Shown here piece after piece: positions 26,150 to 35,346 of a DNA stretch of 64,000 bases; the first letter of the stretch is position 1, and each line of letters begins with the position of its first letter. The notes below the pieces were generated by a model, which searched no databases, had not been told where the DNA came from, and worked only from the letters and a program-made list of their open reading frames with translations. The stretch comes from Clostridia bacterium (lineage in GTDB: Bacteria > Bacillota > DTU025), in the NCBI GenBank assembly GCA_034926675.1, contig JAYFQW010000001.1:169093-233092 (forward strand), read 5' to 3'. A program made the translations under genes and the position numbers.

Positions 26150-27502
26150 GTGACGTATTACGAGTTTCCGAAGAGCTTCATATGGGGCGCGGCCACGGCT
26201 GCGTGTCAGATCGAGGGAGCGGCTCAAGAAGGCGGAAAGGGAGAGTCGATCTGGGACCGATTCAGCCGGATTCCGGGCAATGTCGCAAATGGCGATACGC
26301 CGGAGGAGGCCTGCGATCACTACCACCGCTTCCGCGAGGATGTTGAGCTCATGCGAGAGCTGAGGCTCGGTGCATATCGCTTCTCCATAGCCTGGCCTAG
26401 AATCTACCCGAACGGTGCGGGCAAGCCCAACCGAAAAGGCCTGGACTTCTACAATGAATTAGTGGATGCGCTTCTGGATGCAGGCATCACGCCCATGGCC
26501 ACGCTGTACCACTGGGACCTTCCCCAGGCGCTGCAGGATAAGGGAGGCTGGGAGAACAGAGACACTGCATCCCGATTCGCGGACTATTCCGCATGCGTTT
26601 TCGAGGCGCTTGGGGATCGTGTGGGGCTATGGATAACCCACAACGAGCCGTTCGTCACGTCATTCGCAGGCCACTACGCTGGAGAGCATGCGCCGGGCAA
26701 GAGAAGCCTTCAGTCTGCCTTGGCAGCAGCTCACCACCTTCTGCTCTCACACGGGCAGGCCGTCCGCGCATTTCGGGAGGTCGGCAGGTCCGGTTCACGC
26801 ATCGGCATCACTCTAAACATGGCGCCGGTGTATCCGTCCACATCCTCCGCAGAGGACGCCCGGGCTGCAGCGCTGTGGGATGGAGCGCTTAACCGATGGT
26901 TCGCTGATCCGGTGTTCAGAGGAAGCTACCCTGATGACATGTTGCAGCTGTACTCGGACGCCGCGAGCATGCCCGCGATCCACAAAGGCGACATGGAGAT
27001 CATCGGCTCGCCCGTGGACTTCCTGGGTGTGAACTACTATAACCCGTCTATAGTCATGTCGGACCGCGCCGCCCAGCCCTTCGGATTCGCTGGGGTTCGA
27101 CGCGGGGATTTGCCGGTCACGGATATGGGGTGGGAGGTGTACCCAGAAGGCCTATACGACCTCATGATGCGGATCAAGAATGACTACGCGCCGGCCTCGA
27201 TCTACATAACGGAGAACGGGGCAGCCTATCCAGACACGCTCACTCCTCAGGGCACAGTGGATGACGACGAGAGGCTCGACTACATCCGCCGCCATCTGGT
27301 GCAGTTGCATAGAGCGATTCAGGATGGAGTCCCTGTGGATGGCTACTTCGTCTGGTCTCTGCTGGATAACTACGAGTGGGCCCATGGCTACGCCAAGAGG
27401 TTCGGCATCACCTATGTGGACTACCACACACAGAAGAGAATCCCTAAGAAGAGCGCGCTTTGGTACAGGGACATGATCGCCTCGAACGCACTCCGGGGCT
27501 AG
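26150..27502 (+). CDS. Beta-glucosidase, glycoside hydrolase family 1
   Basis: Hydrolyses beta-glucosides, in the cytoplasm as no signal peptide is present. The acid/base glutamate lies in THNEPF (about E165) and the nucleophile in YITENGA (about E355). The N-terminal FIWGAATAACQIEGA signature is complete, and the 450-residue length is typical. GTG 26150 follows GAGGTGATGAG and is 12 bases after the small membrane gene, so it may be part of that transcript. A 6-phospho substrate is not excluded. Confidence 0.95.
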   Translation: MTYYEFPKSFIWGAATAACQIEGAAQEGGKGESIWDRFSRIPGNVANGDTPEEACDHYHRFREDVELMRELRLGAYRFSIAWPRIYPNGAGKPNRKGLDFYNELVDALLDAGITPMATLYHWDLPQALQDKGGWENRDTASRFADYSACVFEALGDRVGLWITHNEPFVTSFAGHYAGEHAPGKRSLQSALAAAHHLLLSHGQAVRAFREVGRSGSRIGITLNMAPVYPSTSSAEDARAAALWDGALNRWFADPVFRGSYPDDMLQLYSDAASMPAIHKGDMEIIGSPVDFLGVNYYNPSIVMSDRAAQPFGFAGVRRGDLPVTDMGWEVYPEGLYDLMMRIKNDYAPASIYITENGAAYPDTLTPQGTVDDDERLDYIRRHLVQLHRAIQDGVPVDGYFVWSLLDNYEWAHGYAKRFGITYVDYHTQKRIPKKSALWYRDMIASNALRG

Positions 27503-27565
27503 CAGCTCAGATGCTACGTAACTGCGGAGGAGGCGGCGACGCAGCCCCGACCGCTGACTGTTTGT

Positions 27566-27594
27566 TTGCTTTTCAGGGGCCATCTCGGTATCAT
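27566..27594 (+). promoter_or_regulatory. Candidate promoter for pduL
   Basis: TTGCTT (27566-27571), 17-base spacer, TATCAT (27589-27594), 37 bases before the start codon. Confidence 0.4.
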
Positions 27595-27630
27595 TGAGTA
27601 GTGGCGCACACACGAATTGGAGGCTTCGTC

Positions 27631-28212
27631 ATGTCTGATCGTCTGGTTCCAGTCGGAATATCCAGCAAACACCTTCACGTATCCAGGGAAGACCTCGCTA
27701 CACTGTTCGGGCCAGGGCATGAGCTGACTGTGAAGAAGGACCTCAGTCAAAAGGGGCAGTACGCTGCAGAGGAAACAGTGACGCTGATCGGCCCCAAGGG
27801 TTCGTTCACTGGAATCCGCATCCTCGGCCCCTGCCGAAAGCAGACTCAGGTCGAGCTGTCCCGCACTGATTGCTTTCGGCTGGGAATCACCCCTCCGGTT
27901 CGGGATTCCGGGGATCTGGCGGGCTCTCCATCAGTGCGCATCGTAGGGCCTGCGGGTGAAGTCACCATCCCTTGCGGTGTTATCCTGGCCAAACGCCACA
28001 TACACATGACCCCCGCCGAAGCGTGCGAGCTCGGCGTCGCCAACGGCGACATCGTGATGGTGAGAGCAGACGGGGATCGGGCTCTCACCTTCGACCAGGT
28101 TCTGATCCGCGTGCACGACACGTTCACCTGGGAAATGCACCTAGATACCGACGAGGCGAACGCGGCGTCCCTAAAGAACGGAGATATGGTGACCATCATC
28201 AAGGTAGGCTAG
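27631..28212 (+). CDS. pduL: Phosphate propanoyltransferase PduL
   Basis: Interconverts acyl-CoA and acyl-phosphate, feeding acetate or propionate kinase for ATP. Two repeated halves each show the zinc histidine motif: SSKHLHVS near the N-terminus and LAKRHIHMTP near residue 120. 193 residues from ATG 27631 (GGAGG site); an upstream in-frame GTG 27601 is less likely. No microcompartment shell gene is nearby, so it is probably the housekeeping phosphotransacetylase-type enzyme. A link to acetyl-CoA from lysine fermentation is an inference. Confidence 0.92.
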   Translation: MSDRLVPVGISSKHLHVSREDLATLFGPGHELTVKKDLSQKGQYAAEETVTLIGPKGSFTGIRILGPCRKQTQVELSRTDCFRLGITPPVRDSGDLAGSPSVRIVGPAGEVTIPCGVILAKRHIHMTPAEACELGVANGDIVMVRADGDRALTFDQVLIRVHDTFTWEMHLDTDEANAASLKNGDMVTIIKVG

Positions 28213-28237
28213 TTCTGCAAAGGTCTGGTGGTGCGAG

Positions 28238-29449
28238 TTGCGAACCATATCCCACGTCGACATGGACTGCTTCTTCGCTGCGGTGGAGGCGCTTGATCAC
28301 CCAGAGTACCGGGGAAAGCCCCTGGTTGTGGGAGGGCCTCGGGGCAGCACCCGGGCAGTGGTATCCACCTGCTCTTACGAGGCGCGCAGGTTCGGGGTAA
28401 GATCGGCAATGCCAGTATCGCAGGCGGAGCGACTATGCCCGCAGGCCATCTTCGTGACCGGGAACATGAGGCGGTATGCGGAAGTCTCGCGGGAGATCAT
28501 GGAGGTCTTGCGCGGCTTCACGCCCCTTGTCCAGCAGGTCTCCATCGATGAGGCCTTCCTTGACATGACCGGCTGCGAGCAGTTCCACGCGGATTCGCAC
28601 GCCATGGGGGCCCATATCAAAAGGGCCATTCGCGATGCGTCCGGCCTGAACGCATCTGTGGGGATCGCCCCCAATCGGTTTCTGGCGAAGCTCGGTTCCG
28701 ACATGTCCAAGCCAGATGGGCTTCTGGTGATCCGCCTGGAGGATGTGGACTCCTTCCTCTCTCCACTCCCGGTGGGACGGCTGTGGGGAGTGGGGGAGAA
28801 GGGAAGGGAGGCCCTGGGGAGATATGGGATCGCCACGGTCGCTGATCTTCGCAGCTGGCCACGGGAGTGGCTGGTCGAGCGGTACGGACGGTGGGGAGCA
28901 GAGGCCTACGACCTTGCTCGTGGAGTGGATGACTCCCCGGTAGTGCCTGATGAAGAGCGCAAGTCATACGGCTCTGAGTGCACATTCGATACTGATGTTT
29001 GCGATGCATCCGTGCTTCGCACCTCCATTGCGCAGCACTCCCGCAGGGTAGGTCGACGGCTTCGAAGCGACGGAAGGCTCGCCCGGACTGTGACGATCAA
29101 GGTCAAGTTCGCCGATTTTACCCAGATCACAAGGGGACACTCCCTGTCGGAACCGTTCGATAGCGACGATTCCATATACCATGCCGCCTGTGCACTCCTG
29201 GACGGCCTTAACCTAGCCGCGCCGGTGCGACTAATTGGCGTTTCGGTGTCGGGGATCCATGACTCGAGGCAGCTCTGCCTCTTTCAACAGAGACCGCCAG
29301 AGCACTCAGTCGGAGCGCACGGGGCTTCCGAGGCTGGGCAGGGCAGCGGCAAGAGCATCGACCATGTGCTCGATGGGATCGCGGAGGAGTTCGGGGTGAA
29401 GGGAGTGATGCGCGGCCGTGAGCTTGAAATGGAGGCGAGGCAGCGGTGA
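28238..29449 (+). CDS. dinB: DNA polymerase IV (Y family)
   Basis: Translesion polymerase. The catalytic segments HVDMDCFFAAVE at the N-terminus and SIDEAFLDMTG (about 102-112) carry the metal carboxylates; a helix-hairpin-helix and little-finger domain follow. 403 residues. Start TTG 28238 gives the canonical N-terminus. No LexA-type operator is seen upstream. A GTGA overlap joins it to the DUF72 gene. Confidence 0.95.
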   Translation: MRTISHVDMDCFFAAVEALDHPEYRGKPLVVGGPRGSTRAVVSTCSYEARRFGVRSAMPVSQAERLCPQAIFVTGNMRRYAEVSREIMEVLRGFTPLVQQVSIDEAFLDMTGCEQFHADSHAMGAHIKRAIRDASGLNASVGIAPNRFLAKLGSDMSKPDGLLVIRLEDVDSFLSPLPVGRLWGVGEKGREALGRYGIATVADLRSWPREWLVERYGRWGAEAYDLARGVDDSPVVPDEERKSYGSECTFDTDVCDASVLRTSIAQHSRRVGRRLRSDGRLARTVTIKVKFADFTQITRGHSLSEPFDSDDSIYHAACALLDGLNLAAPVRLIGVSVSGIHDSRQLCLFQQRPPEHSVGAHGASEAGQGSGKSIDHVLDGIAEEFGVKGVMRGRELEMEARQR

Positions 29450-30231
29450 TACAGGTTGGCGCCTGTGGTTTTAGCTACAAGGACTGGCGCGGGGTATTCT
29501 ACCCCGAGGGGCTCGCAGAACGTGAGATGCTGTCCTATTACTCCACCCAGTTCCCCGTAGTCGAGCTGGATTACACATACTACCAGATGCCGGCGACACG
29601 CACCATAGAGGGGCTATCTAGCAAGACCCCTGCTGGTTTCACATTCTGCGTCAAGGCCCACAGGAGCATGACCCACGAGAGGCCGGAGTCGGACGATGAT
29701 GCTGCCGCCCTGTTCAAAACGTTTCTCTCGGCGTTGGCCCCGCTCGCAGACGACGGCAAGCTCGGCTGTGTTCTCTGCCAGTTCCCGTGGGGCTTTAAGC
29801 GCACCCCGGAGAATGCATCCTACATCGAGCGTCTACCAGAACTCCTGCCAGGTGTTCCGGTAATCGTCGAGTTCCGCAATGTGGAATGGGTGTCGCCAGC
29901 AGCCTTTGATCTCCTGAGCCGCAATGGCCTCGGGTTCTGCTGCGTGGATGAGCCGAGCCTCAAAGGGCTCTTCCCGCCGCTGGCTGTGTACACCTCATCC
30001 ATCGGGTACGTCCGGTTTCATGGACGAAATGCGCGATCGTGGTGGGAACATAAGGAAGCTTGGGAACGTTACAACTACCTGTATACCGAGAACGAGCTCC
30101 GGGATTGGATTCCTAAGATCGATAGCATCTCGCAGGCCACGGAGCGGACCTATGTTCTGTTCAACAACTGCCACGCGGGGCAGGCCGCGCTGAACGCAAA
30201 GCAGATGGAATCGCTTTTGGATCTATTATGA
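29446..30231 (+). CDS. DUF72 family protein (YecE-like)
   Basis: 261-residue TIM-barrel protein of unknown function. The N-terminal GACGFSYKDWRGVFYPEGL and the C-terminal YVLFNNCHAGQAALNAKQM segments are family hallmarks. GTG 29446 overlaps the dinB stop, suggesting coupled translation. The family has no settled reaction. Confidence 0.9.
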   Translation: MIQVGACGFSYKDWRGVFYPEGLAEREMLSYYSTQFPVVELDYTYYQMPATRTIEGLSSKTPAGFTFCVKAHRSMTHERPESDDDAAALFKTFLSALAPLADDGKLGCVLCQFPWGFKRTPENASYIERLPELLPGVPVIVEFRNVEWVSPAAFDLLSRNGLGFCCVDEPSLKGLFPPLAVYTSSIGYVRFHGRNARSWWEHKEAWERYNYLYTENELRDWIPKIDSISQATERTYVLFNNCHAGQAALNAKQMESLLDLL

Positions 30232-30256
30232 GAACTGCCTACGGAGGATGATTGGC

Positions 30257-30478
30257 ATGCCGATATTCGAGTACAAGTGCAGGAAGTGCGGACGCAAGTT
30301 CGAGGAACTGGTATTCGGTTGCGCGAAGGTGAAGTGCCCAGATTGCGGCAACGATCAGGTGGACAAGCTTCCTTCCGCGTTTGGGTTCAAAAACGGCTCT
30401 GAGTTCGTAGCGTCAACGCATGGAGGAGGCTCATGCGGGTCCTGCGGTGGCGGATCATGCAGTGCCTGCGGGCACTAG
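30257..30478 (+). CDS. FmdB-type zinc ribbon protein
   Basis: 73 residues beginning MPIFEYKCRKCGRKFE, the FmdB/CxxC regulatory protein signature, with CxxC pairs at about 8-11 and 30-33, then a Gly/Cys-rich tail (CGSCGGGSCSACGH) that could bind further metal. GGAGG favours ATG 30257 over ATG 30248. The role in bacteria is unclear. Confidence 0.88.
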   Translation: MPIFEYKCRKCGRKFEELVFGCAKVKCPDCGNDQVDKLPSAFGFKNGSEFVASTHGGGSCGSCGGGSCSACGH

Positions 30479-30493
30479 TAGGAGGGGAGCAGC

Positions 30494-31585
30494 ATGTTGC
30501 CTGAGGTTCAGCGGAAGCTGGATAAGGTTCGACAATTCATGGGCGACCGCGGTGTAGAGGCCATGGTATACCAGCAGGCCGCCAACTTCGCCTGGATCAC
30601 AGCTGGGGAGTCGCCGCTGGTCAACCAAGGAAGCGAGCAGGGAGTCGCCTCGGTGGTCATCACTGGGGATTCCGCCTACGCCCTTACGAACAACATCGAA
30701 TCAGTGAGGCTTCGCGAGGACATGCACCTCGAGGACAAGGGTTTCGAGATCGTCGAATCCCCCTGGCATGAGGGTCCGCCAGACTGCCTGAAATACGCTG
30801 TGCGCGGCGCCACAGGCGCGGATACATTGATGAACGGCTCGATCTACCTGGGAGACATGGCCGCGCCACTTCGCTATCAGCTGGAACCTGAGGAGATGGA
30901 CAGATTCAGGTGGCTGGGAGCGCATGTGGGCCGGGCGGTGGAAGATGCCGCAAGGTGTGTTGAGCCTGGGATGACTGAGCACAAGGCGGCGTCGCTTATG
31001 GCGGTGAGGCTATATGAGGCAGGTATTGTCCCGGTGGTCACCCTCGTCGCAGCTGATGGACGCGCCGTAGTCCGCAGGCATCCAACACCTACCGACGCCA
31101 GGCTCGATAAGTACGCGATGCTCGTGGCATGTGGACGAAAGTGGGGCCTCGTGGCCAGCGCAACCAGGATTGTAAGTATCGGCCCACTCCCAGATGATAT
31201 CCGCCGCAAGCGGGATGCTGCCGCATATGTCGATGCCACTGCCATCGCTGCGACCAAGCCGCAGACCAGGGTGGCGGATGTATTCGCTGCTATCGTTCGG
31301 GCATACTCCAACGCGGGATTCCCTGATGAGTGGCGCTTTCATCACCAGGGCGGCGCTGCTGGCTACCAGTCCAGAGAGTACCTTGCGACTCCATGCTCAG
31401 AGCAGGTGGTAGGGGCCTGCCAGGCGTTCGCGTGGAACCCATCTGTTGCAGGAACAAAGAGCGAAGACACCATTATCGTCACCGATGGACGGACTGAGAT
31501 CATCACCGCCACCGGCGACTGGCCAGTGCGCACGGTCCTGTCGGAGTCAGGCGAGATCGCTCGCCCCGATATCCTAGTGCGCTGA
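30494..31585 (+). CDS. M24 (pita-bread fold) peptidase-like protein lacking usual metal ligands
   Basis: 363 residues with a creatinase-type N-terminal domain (about 1-140) and an M24-like C-terminal domain. The usual first two aspartate ligands of M24 peptidases fall in a segment that reads LVACGRKWGLVASATRI, without aspartates, although HHQGG and the final SEDT glutamate region are present. It may therefore not be a metallopeptidase. ATG 30494 follows GGAGGGG, 15 bases after the FmdB-type gene, and its stop overlaps the next gene. Confidence 0.72.
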   Translation: MLPEVQRKLDKVRQFMGDRGVEAMVYQQAANFAWITAGESPLVNQGSEQGVASVVITGDSAYALTNNIESVRLREDMHLEDKGFEIVESPWHEGPPDCLKYAVRGATGADTLMNGSIYLGDMAAPLRYQLEPEEMDRFRWLGAHVGRAVEDAARCVEPGMTEHKAASLMAVRLYEAGIVPVVTLVAADGRAVVRRHPTPTDARLDKYAMLVACGRKWGLVASATRIVSIGPLPDDIRRKRDAAAYVDATAIAATKPQTRVADVFAAIVRAYSNAGFPDEWRFHHQGGAAGYQSREYLATPCSEQVVGACQAFAWNPSVAGTKSEDTIIVTDGRTEIITATGDWPVRTVLSESGEIARPDILVR

Positions 31586-32544
31586 TGCATTTGAATGGGG
31601 GTATTGTCGGCTTGTCTCATACATCTACGTCGCGAAATCGTCGGCGGTCGATGCCGTGGGTCATTGCGGCCATCGCCATCCTGGTTTTCGCAGCGGTCCG
31701 CGCCAGGAGGAGAACCCCAGGCGCTGCTGCGGCGCTCGCCTCGGCCGTTGCCGGGAAACCCAGCATCACAGTATCACGAGGCGACATTCATCGGTACGTC
31801 TATGCATCCGGCAGGCTCGATCCTGTTCGCACCAGAATCGTCAGCCCCGATATGCCGGGCAAGGTCACGTCCCTGAAGGTCCATGAAGGCTCCACAGTAT
31901 CCTCAGGCGCAATGCTGTGCGAGGTATCTGGAACCCGTCTCGACGCGCCGATGGCCGGCCTGGTGACGCAGGTTAGTGTGGAGGAGGGCGGCTTCGCTGC
32001 TCCGGGACAGCCTGCCTTCGTGATAATGGACACTTCAGCCTACAGAGCTAGCATTGAGATAGACGAGATCGACCTGCCTAAGGTGGCCGTGGGGATGCCT
32101 GCCACGATTACGTTCGACGCAGCTCCGGATCTGGCCGTATCCGGCAAGGTCGCCTCCATTGGGGCAGTCGCGATTGCCAGAGGAGAACTCGTTACGATCC
32201 CGGTGCGAATTGCCATCGATAGTTCCGACCCTGCGCTCAAGCCTGGAATCACGGCGAATGTGCAGGTGGATTCCGACACCATTGTGGATGTGGTTAGGAT
32301 TCCGGCGCGCTCCTGGGTGGAGCTTGACGGCGCCAAGTACGCAATTCGCCTCGACGATGCGGGTGTGCCGAGCCTCGCCAAGATCGATGTGGGCCTGACC
32401 GATGGCAAATACACACAGGTCCTCTCCGGCGTTGACGAGGGTGCTGTCATCATCGAGGACGCAGTGTCGATTCAGGATAAGCTCCCAGGTGCGAAGGCCA
32501 ATCAAAGAGTCATTAGATTCGGCCCTGGGAGGGCGTCAGAATGA
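31585..32544 (+). CDS. Efflux periplasmic-adaptor-type (HlyD/MFP) membrane fusion protein
   Basis: 319 residues with one N-terminal membrane anchor (about 24-40), a barrel-sandwich/biotinyl-lipoyl-like region, and a beta-barrel domain (IDEIDLPKVAVGMPATITFDA). The hairpin between lipoyl halves is very short, as is common in Gram-positive adaptors. It is the first gene of an adaptor-ATPase-permease set. ATG 31585 overlaps the preceding stop; TTG 31612 is an alternative start. Confidence 0.87.
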   Translation: MHLNGGIVGLSHTSTSRNRRRSMPWVIAAIAILVFAAVRARRRTPGAAAALASAVAGKPSITVSRGDIHRYVYASGRLDPVRTRIVSPDMPGKVTSLKVHEGSTVSSGAMLCEVSGTRLDAPMAGLVTQVSVEEGGFAAPGQPAFVIMDTSAYRASIEIDEIDLPKVAVGMPATITFDAAPDLAVSGKVASIGAVAIARGELVTIPVRIAIDSSDPALKPGITANVQVDSDTIVDVVRIPARSWVELDGAKYAIRLDDAGVPSLAKIDVGLTDGKYTQVLSGVDEGAVIIEDAVSIQDKLPGAKANQRVIRFGPGRASE

Positions 32545-33293
32545 GCGCCGCACCTCTTGCGATTATCGAGAATGTGACCCGCGTGTACTCGATGGGCGGC
32601 GCAGAAGTAAGGGCGCTCGACGGGGTTTCGTTGACCATTGGCGAGGGCGACTTCATCTCGATCATGGGGCCGTCCGGCTCAGGCAAGTCCACCCTGATGC
32701 ATATCATCGGCTGCCTCGATCGGCCTACCTCAGGCAGATATGTCCTTGCCGGAAGAGACGTATCCTCTCTGGACGATTCGGCCCTGGCCCGCGTTCGGAA
32801 CTCGGAGATCGGCTTCATATTTCAGGACTTCAACCTCCTTCCCCGCGAAACACTCCTTGCGAATGTGGAGATACCCATGGTATACGCCGGGGTGAGGGCA
32901 GGGGAGAGACGGGCGCGCGCTCGCGAGGCCCTGACCCGCGTGGGATTGGCGGACCGAACGGATCATCTGCCATCGGAAGTCTCAGGCGGGCAGCGCCAGC
33001 GTGCAGCCATAGCCAGATCCCTTGTGAACAACCCTTCTGTGATCCTTGCTGACGAGCCCACCGGCAACCTCGACTCCAAGACGGGCCTGGAGATACTCAG
33101 GATACTCGAGGATCTCAACTCCGCAGGCGCCACAATAGTGCTTGTGACGCATGATAGGGCAATAGCTGAGCATTCTGGGCGAGCGGTCCATCTTCGGGAC
33201 GGCGTCGTCGAGCGAGTAGAGCAAATCCAGCGGCAGGCAGCGTCCCATAATGCTCCGCAGTGCCCCCCGTTTGAGGAAGGTGAGCGCGCATGA
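32541..33293 (+). CDS. ABC transporter ATP-binding protein (MacB/LolD type)
   Basis: 250-residue ATPase. Walker A GPSGSGKST (about 47-55), signature VSGGQRQRAAIARS, Walker B VILADEPTGNLDS and the switch histidine in LVTHD are all present. The ATG overlaps the adaptor gene by 4 bases and the stop overlaps the permease gene by 4 bases, so the three proteins form one export system. The substrate is unknown; peptides, lipids or drugs are typical. Confidence 0.95.
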   Translation: MSAAPLAIIENVTRVYSMGGAEVRALDGVSLTIGEGDFISIMGPSGSGKSTLMHIIGCLDRPTSGRYVLAGRDVSSLDDSALARVRNSEIGFIFQDFNLLPRETLLANVEIPMVYAGVRAGERRARAREALTRVGLADRTDHLPSEVSGGQRQRAAIARSLVNNPSVILADEPTGNLDSKTGLEILRILEDLNSAGATIVLVTHDRAIAEHSGRAVHLRDGVVERVEQIQRQAASHNAPQCPPFEEGERA

Positions 33294-34492
33294 GGCCAGC
33301 TGAGACCTTCGCTCTTGCCCTTGGGAGCCTTCGCGTGAATCGTGCAAGGACCTTTCTCTCAGCGCTCGGCATTGTGATAGGAGTGGCCTCGGTGATCACC
33401 ATGATCTCTGTCGGTTCCAGCGCACAGCTGCAGATCACATCGAGCATCTCGGATTTGGGATCCAACCTCATCATGATCTCCCCTACAAAGCCGCAGTCGG
33501 CCGAGGTCGGCCGGGAGCGAACTCTCACCATGTCGCTGGCTGAGCGGATCAAGGAGGCCTGCCCAGCACTGAGGGACGTCTCACCGGTGTCACAGATCCC
33601 AGCCACGATCGCGTTCAGAGGCGCCACGACAGATGCCATGGCAATGGGGGTATCCCGATCCTATCTGCCACTTTCCAATTTGCATATCGCCAGAGGGCGC
33701 GGTTTCACCGCCTCGGAGGAGTCCTCCGCTGCGAACGTGGCGGTGCTCTCGGGCAAGGCGGCCTCGAAACTGTTCGGTGAGGACGATCCCGTAGGGCGCA
33801 TGATCTCGATGATCACGCCTGTTCGCCGAACACAGTGCCTGGTAGTCGGCGTCACAGAGAGCAAGGCGGATATGTTCACATCCAATGCCAGCGAAGACGT
33901 GTATGTCCCGGTGACATCACTGGTGTACAGGATGTCTCCAGTGCGCAGAGTAGCCTACTACATCGCGAACACCAGATCTGCCAAAGATGCTGATGCCGCG
34001 GTTGCCCAAGTATCCCGGTTCCTTGATTCCGTTGATGAGACCCGCGACGGTTTCACCATCATGTCGCAGGAGGCGCTCCTCGACGTGGTTCGACAGGCCA
34101 CATCCACTATGACCCTGCTTCTGGGCGCAATCGCCGGGATCAGCCTCCTGGTGGGCGGCATCGGAATCATGTCGACGATGCTGACGTCGGTGGCAGAACG
34201 AACCCGGGAGATAGGAGTGCGGAAGTCGCTGGGCGCCAAGAACCGCGACATACTCGCACAGTTCCTGGCGGAGGCAGTCGCTCTAGCAGTTTCGGGTGGG
34301 GTGATCGGCATGCTTATCGGGTGGCTTGGTGGCGCAGCCATATCCGCCGCACTGGGCTGGGCTTCTTCCTTCAGCCTCACTTCAGTTGTGGCGGCCGTGG
34401 GGTTCTCATCCGCTGTGGGGCTCGCATTCGGGATCTTCCCAGCCATGAGAGCTGCGCGAATGGAACCTGTGGCGGCTCTTCGATACGAGTAA
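33290..34492 (+). CDS. ABC transporter permease (MacB/FtsX type)
   Basis: 400 residues with one N-terminal transmembrane helix, a large extracytoplasmic MacB-type domain (about 50-270), and three C-terminal helices. The segment ERTREIGVRKSLGAKNRDI is the FtsX-family coupling signature. It pairs with the preceding ATPase and adaptor. Confidence 0.94.
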   Translation: MRPAETFALALGSLRVNRARTFLSALGIVIGVASVITMISVGSSAQLQITSSISDLGSNLIMISPTKPQSAEVGRERTLTMSLAERIKEACPALRDVSPVSQIPATIAFRGATTDAMAMGVSRSYLPLSNLHIARGRGFTASEESSAANVAVLSGKAASKLFGEDDPVGRMISMITPVRRTQCLVVGVTESKADMFTSNASEDVYVPVTSLVYRMSPVRRVAYYIANTRSAKDADAAVAQVSRFLDSVDETRDGFTIMSQEALLDVVRQATSTMTLLLGAIAGISLLVGGIGIMSTMLTSVAERTREIGVRKSLGAKNRDILAQFLAEAVALAVSGGVIGMLIGWLGGAAISAALGWASSFSLTSVVAAVGFSSAVGLAFGIFPAMRAARMEPVAALRYE

Positions 34493-34522
34493 AAGCCAAT
34501 TAGCATGGGGGGGGTGCTCGCT

Positions 34523-35338
34523 CTGCCCGAACTGCCTGAACTTACTGTCATGGCGCGTCAGATGAGGGAGGAGATCGCCGGGAAAGTGATCCTGTCTGCC
34601 GCCTGCCTGCAGCCAAAGTGCCTCAACGTAGATCCTGAAGCGCTTAACATGGCATTAACTGGGAAGCGGGTAGGGGAGGCCACCAACAAGGGGAAGTGGA
34701 TCTTCCTTCCCATCGAGCCAGACTACGCACTTCTGATCAACCTCGGCATGGGCGGCGACCTAGTGCAGTACAAGCCAGGAGAGGCCTTGCCTGCGAAATA
34801 CCAGTTCAAACTGGAGTTCACCGACGGCACGGGATTCACGATTCGGTTCTGGTGGTTCGGGTACGTTCATCTCGTGGCAAACGCCGATCTTGGCCTGCAC
34901 GACATGACCCGCGACCTGGGCCCATCGCCGCTGGACGCGGATTTCACGCTCGATGACTTCAGAGCGATCATGCGAGTCGTTCGCGGACGCGTTAAGACGT
35001 TCATGCTTGACCAGAGGCGACTCGCGGGCATCGGCAACGCCTATGCCCACGACATACTGTTCCAGGCGCGAATACACCCGGAGAGACCAATTCCATCTCT
35101 GACAGCTGAAGAAATCGAGGCTCTGTACGCCTCCATACGCAGCGTTCTTGGCGAGTCGATACATCTGGGCGGGGCCTACTATGAAAAGGACTTCTACGGG
35201 CATCCTGGAGGCTATACCGCCGAGAGATGGGTCATTGGCTATCGAGAAGGCACTCCGTGTCCGGTGTGCGGAACAGAGATCCAAAAGATCAAGACCGGGG
35301 CCACGAGTTCATTCGTGTGCCCGACCTGCCAGAGGTGA
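34523..35338 (+). CDS. Fpg/Nei family DNA glycosylase (MutM-like), apparent CTG start
   Basis: Bifunctional DNA glycosylase/lyase family acting on oxidised bases. Family enzymes use the proline directly after the initiator Met as nucleophile. Here PELPELTV is preceded by CTG 34523, eight bases after a run of eight G; the in-frame ATG 34505 and GTG 34514 would bury that proline. I therefore place the start at CTG (271 residues). The helix-2-turn-helix RRLAGIGNAYAHDILF and a C-x2-C-x16-C-x2-C zinc finger are present, but the finger lacks the usual arginine (TGATSSF instead of a GR-x-T pattern), so substrate recognition may differ. Confidence 0.85.
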   Translation: MPELPELTVMARQMREEIAGKVILSAACLQPKCLNVDPEALNMALTGKRVGEATNKGKWIFLPIEPDYALLINLGMGGDLVQYKPGEALPAKYQFKLEFTDGTGFTIRFWWFGYVHLVANADLGLHDMTRDLGPSPLDADFTLDDFRAIMRVVRGRVKTFMLDQRRLAGIGNAYAHDILFQARIHPERPIPSLTAEEIEALYASIRSVLGESIHLGGAYYEKDFYGHPGGYTAERWVIGYREGTPCPVCGTEIQKIKTGATSSFVCPTCQR

Positions 35339-35346
35339 GTGTTGAT

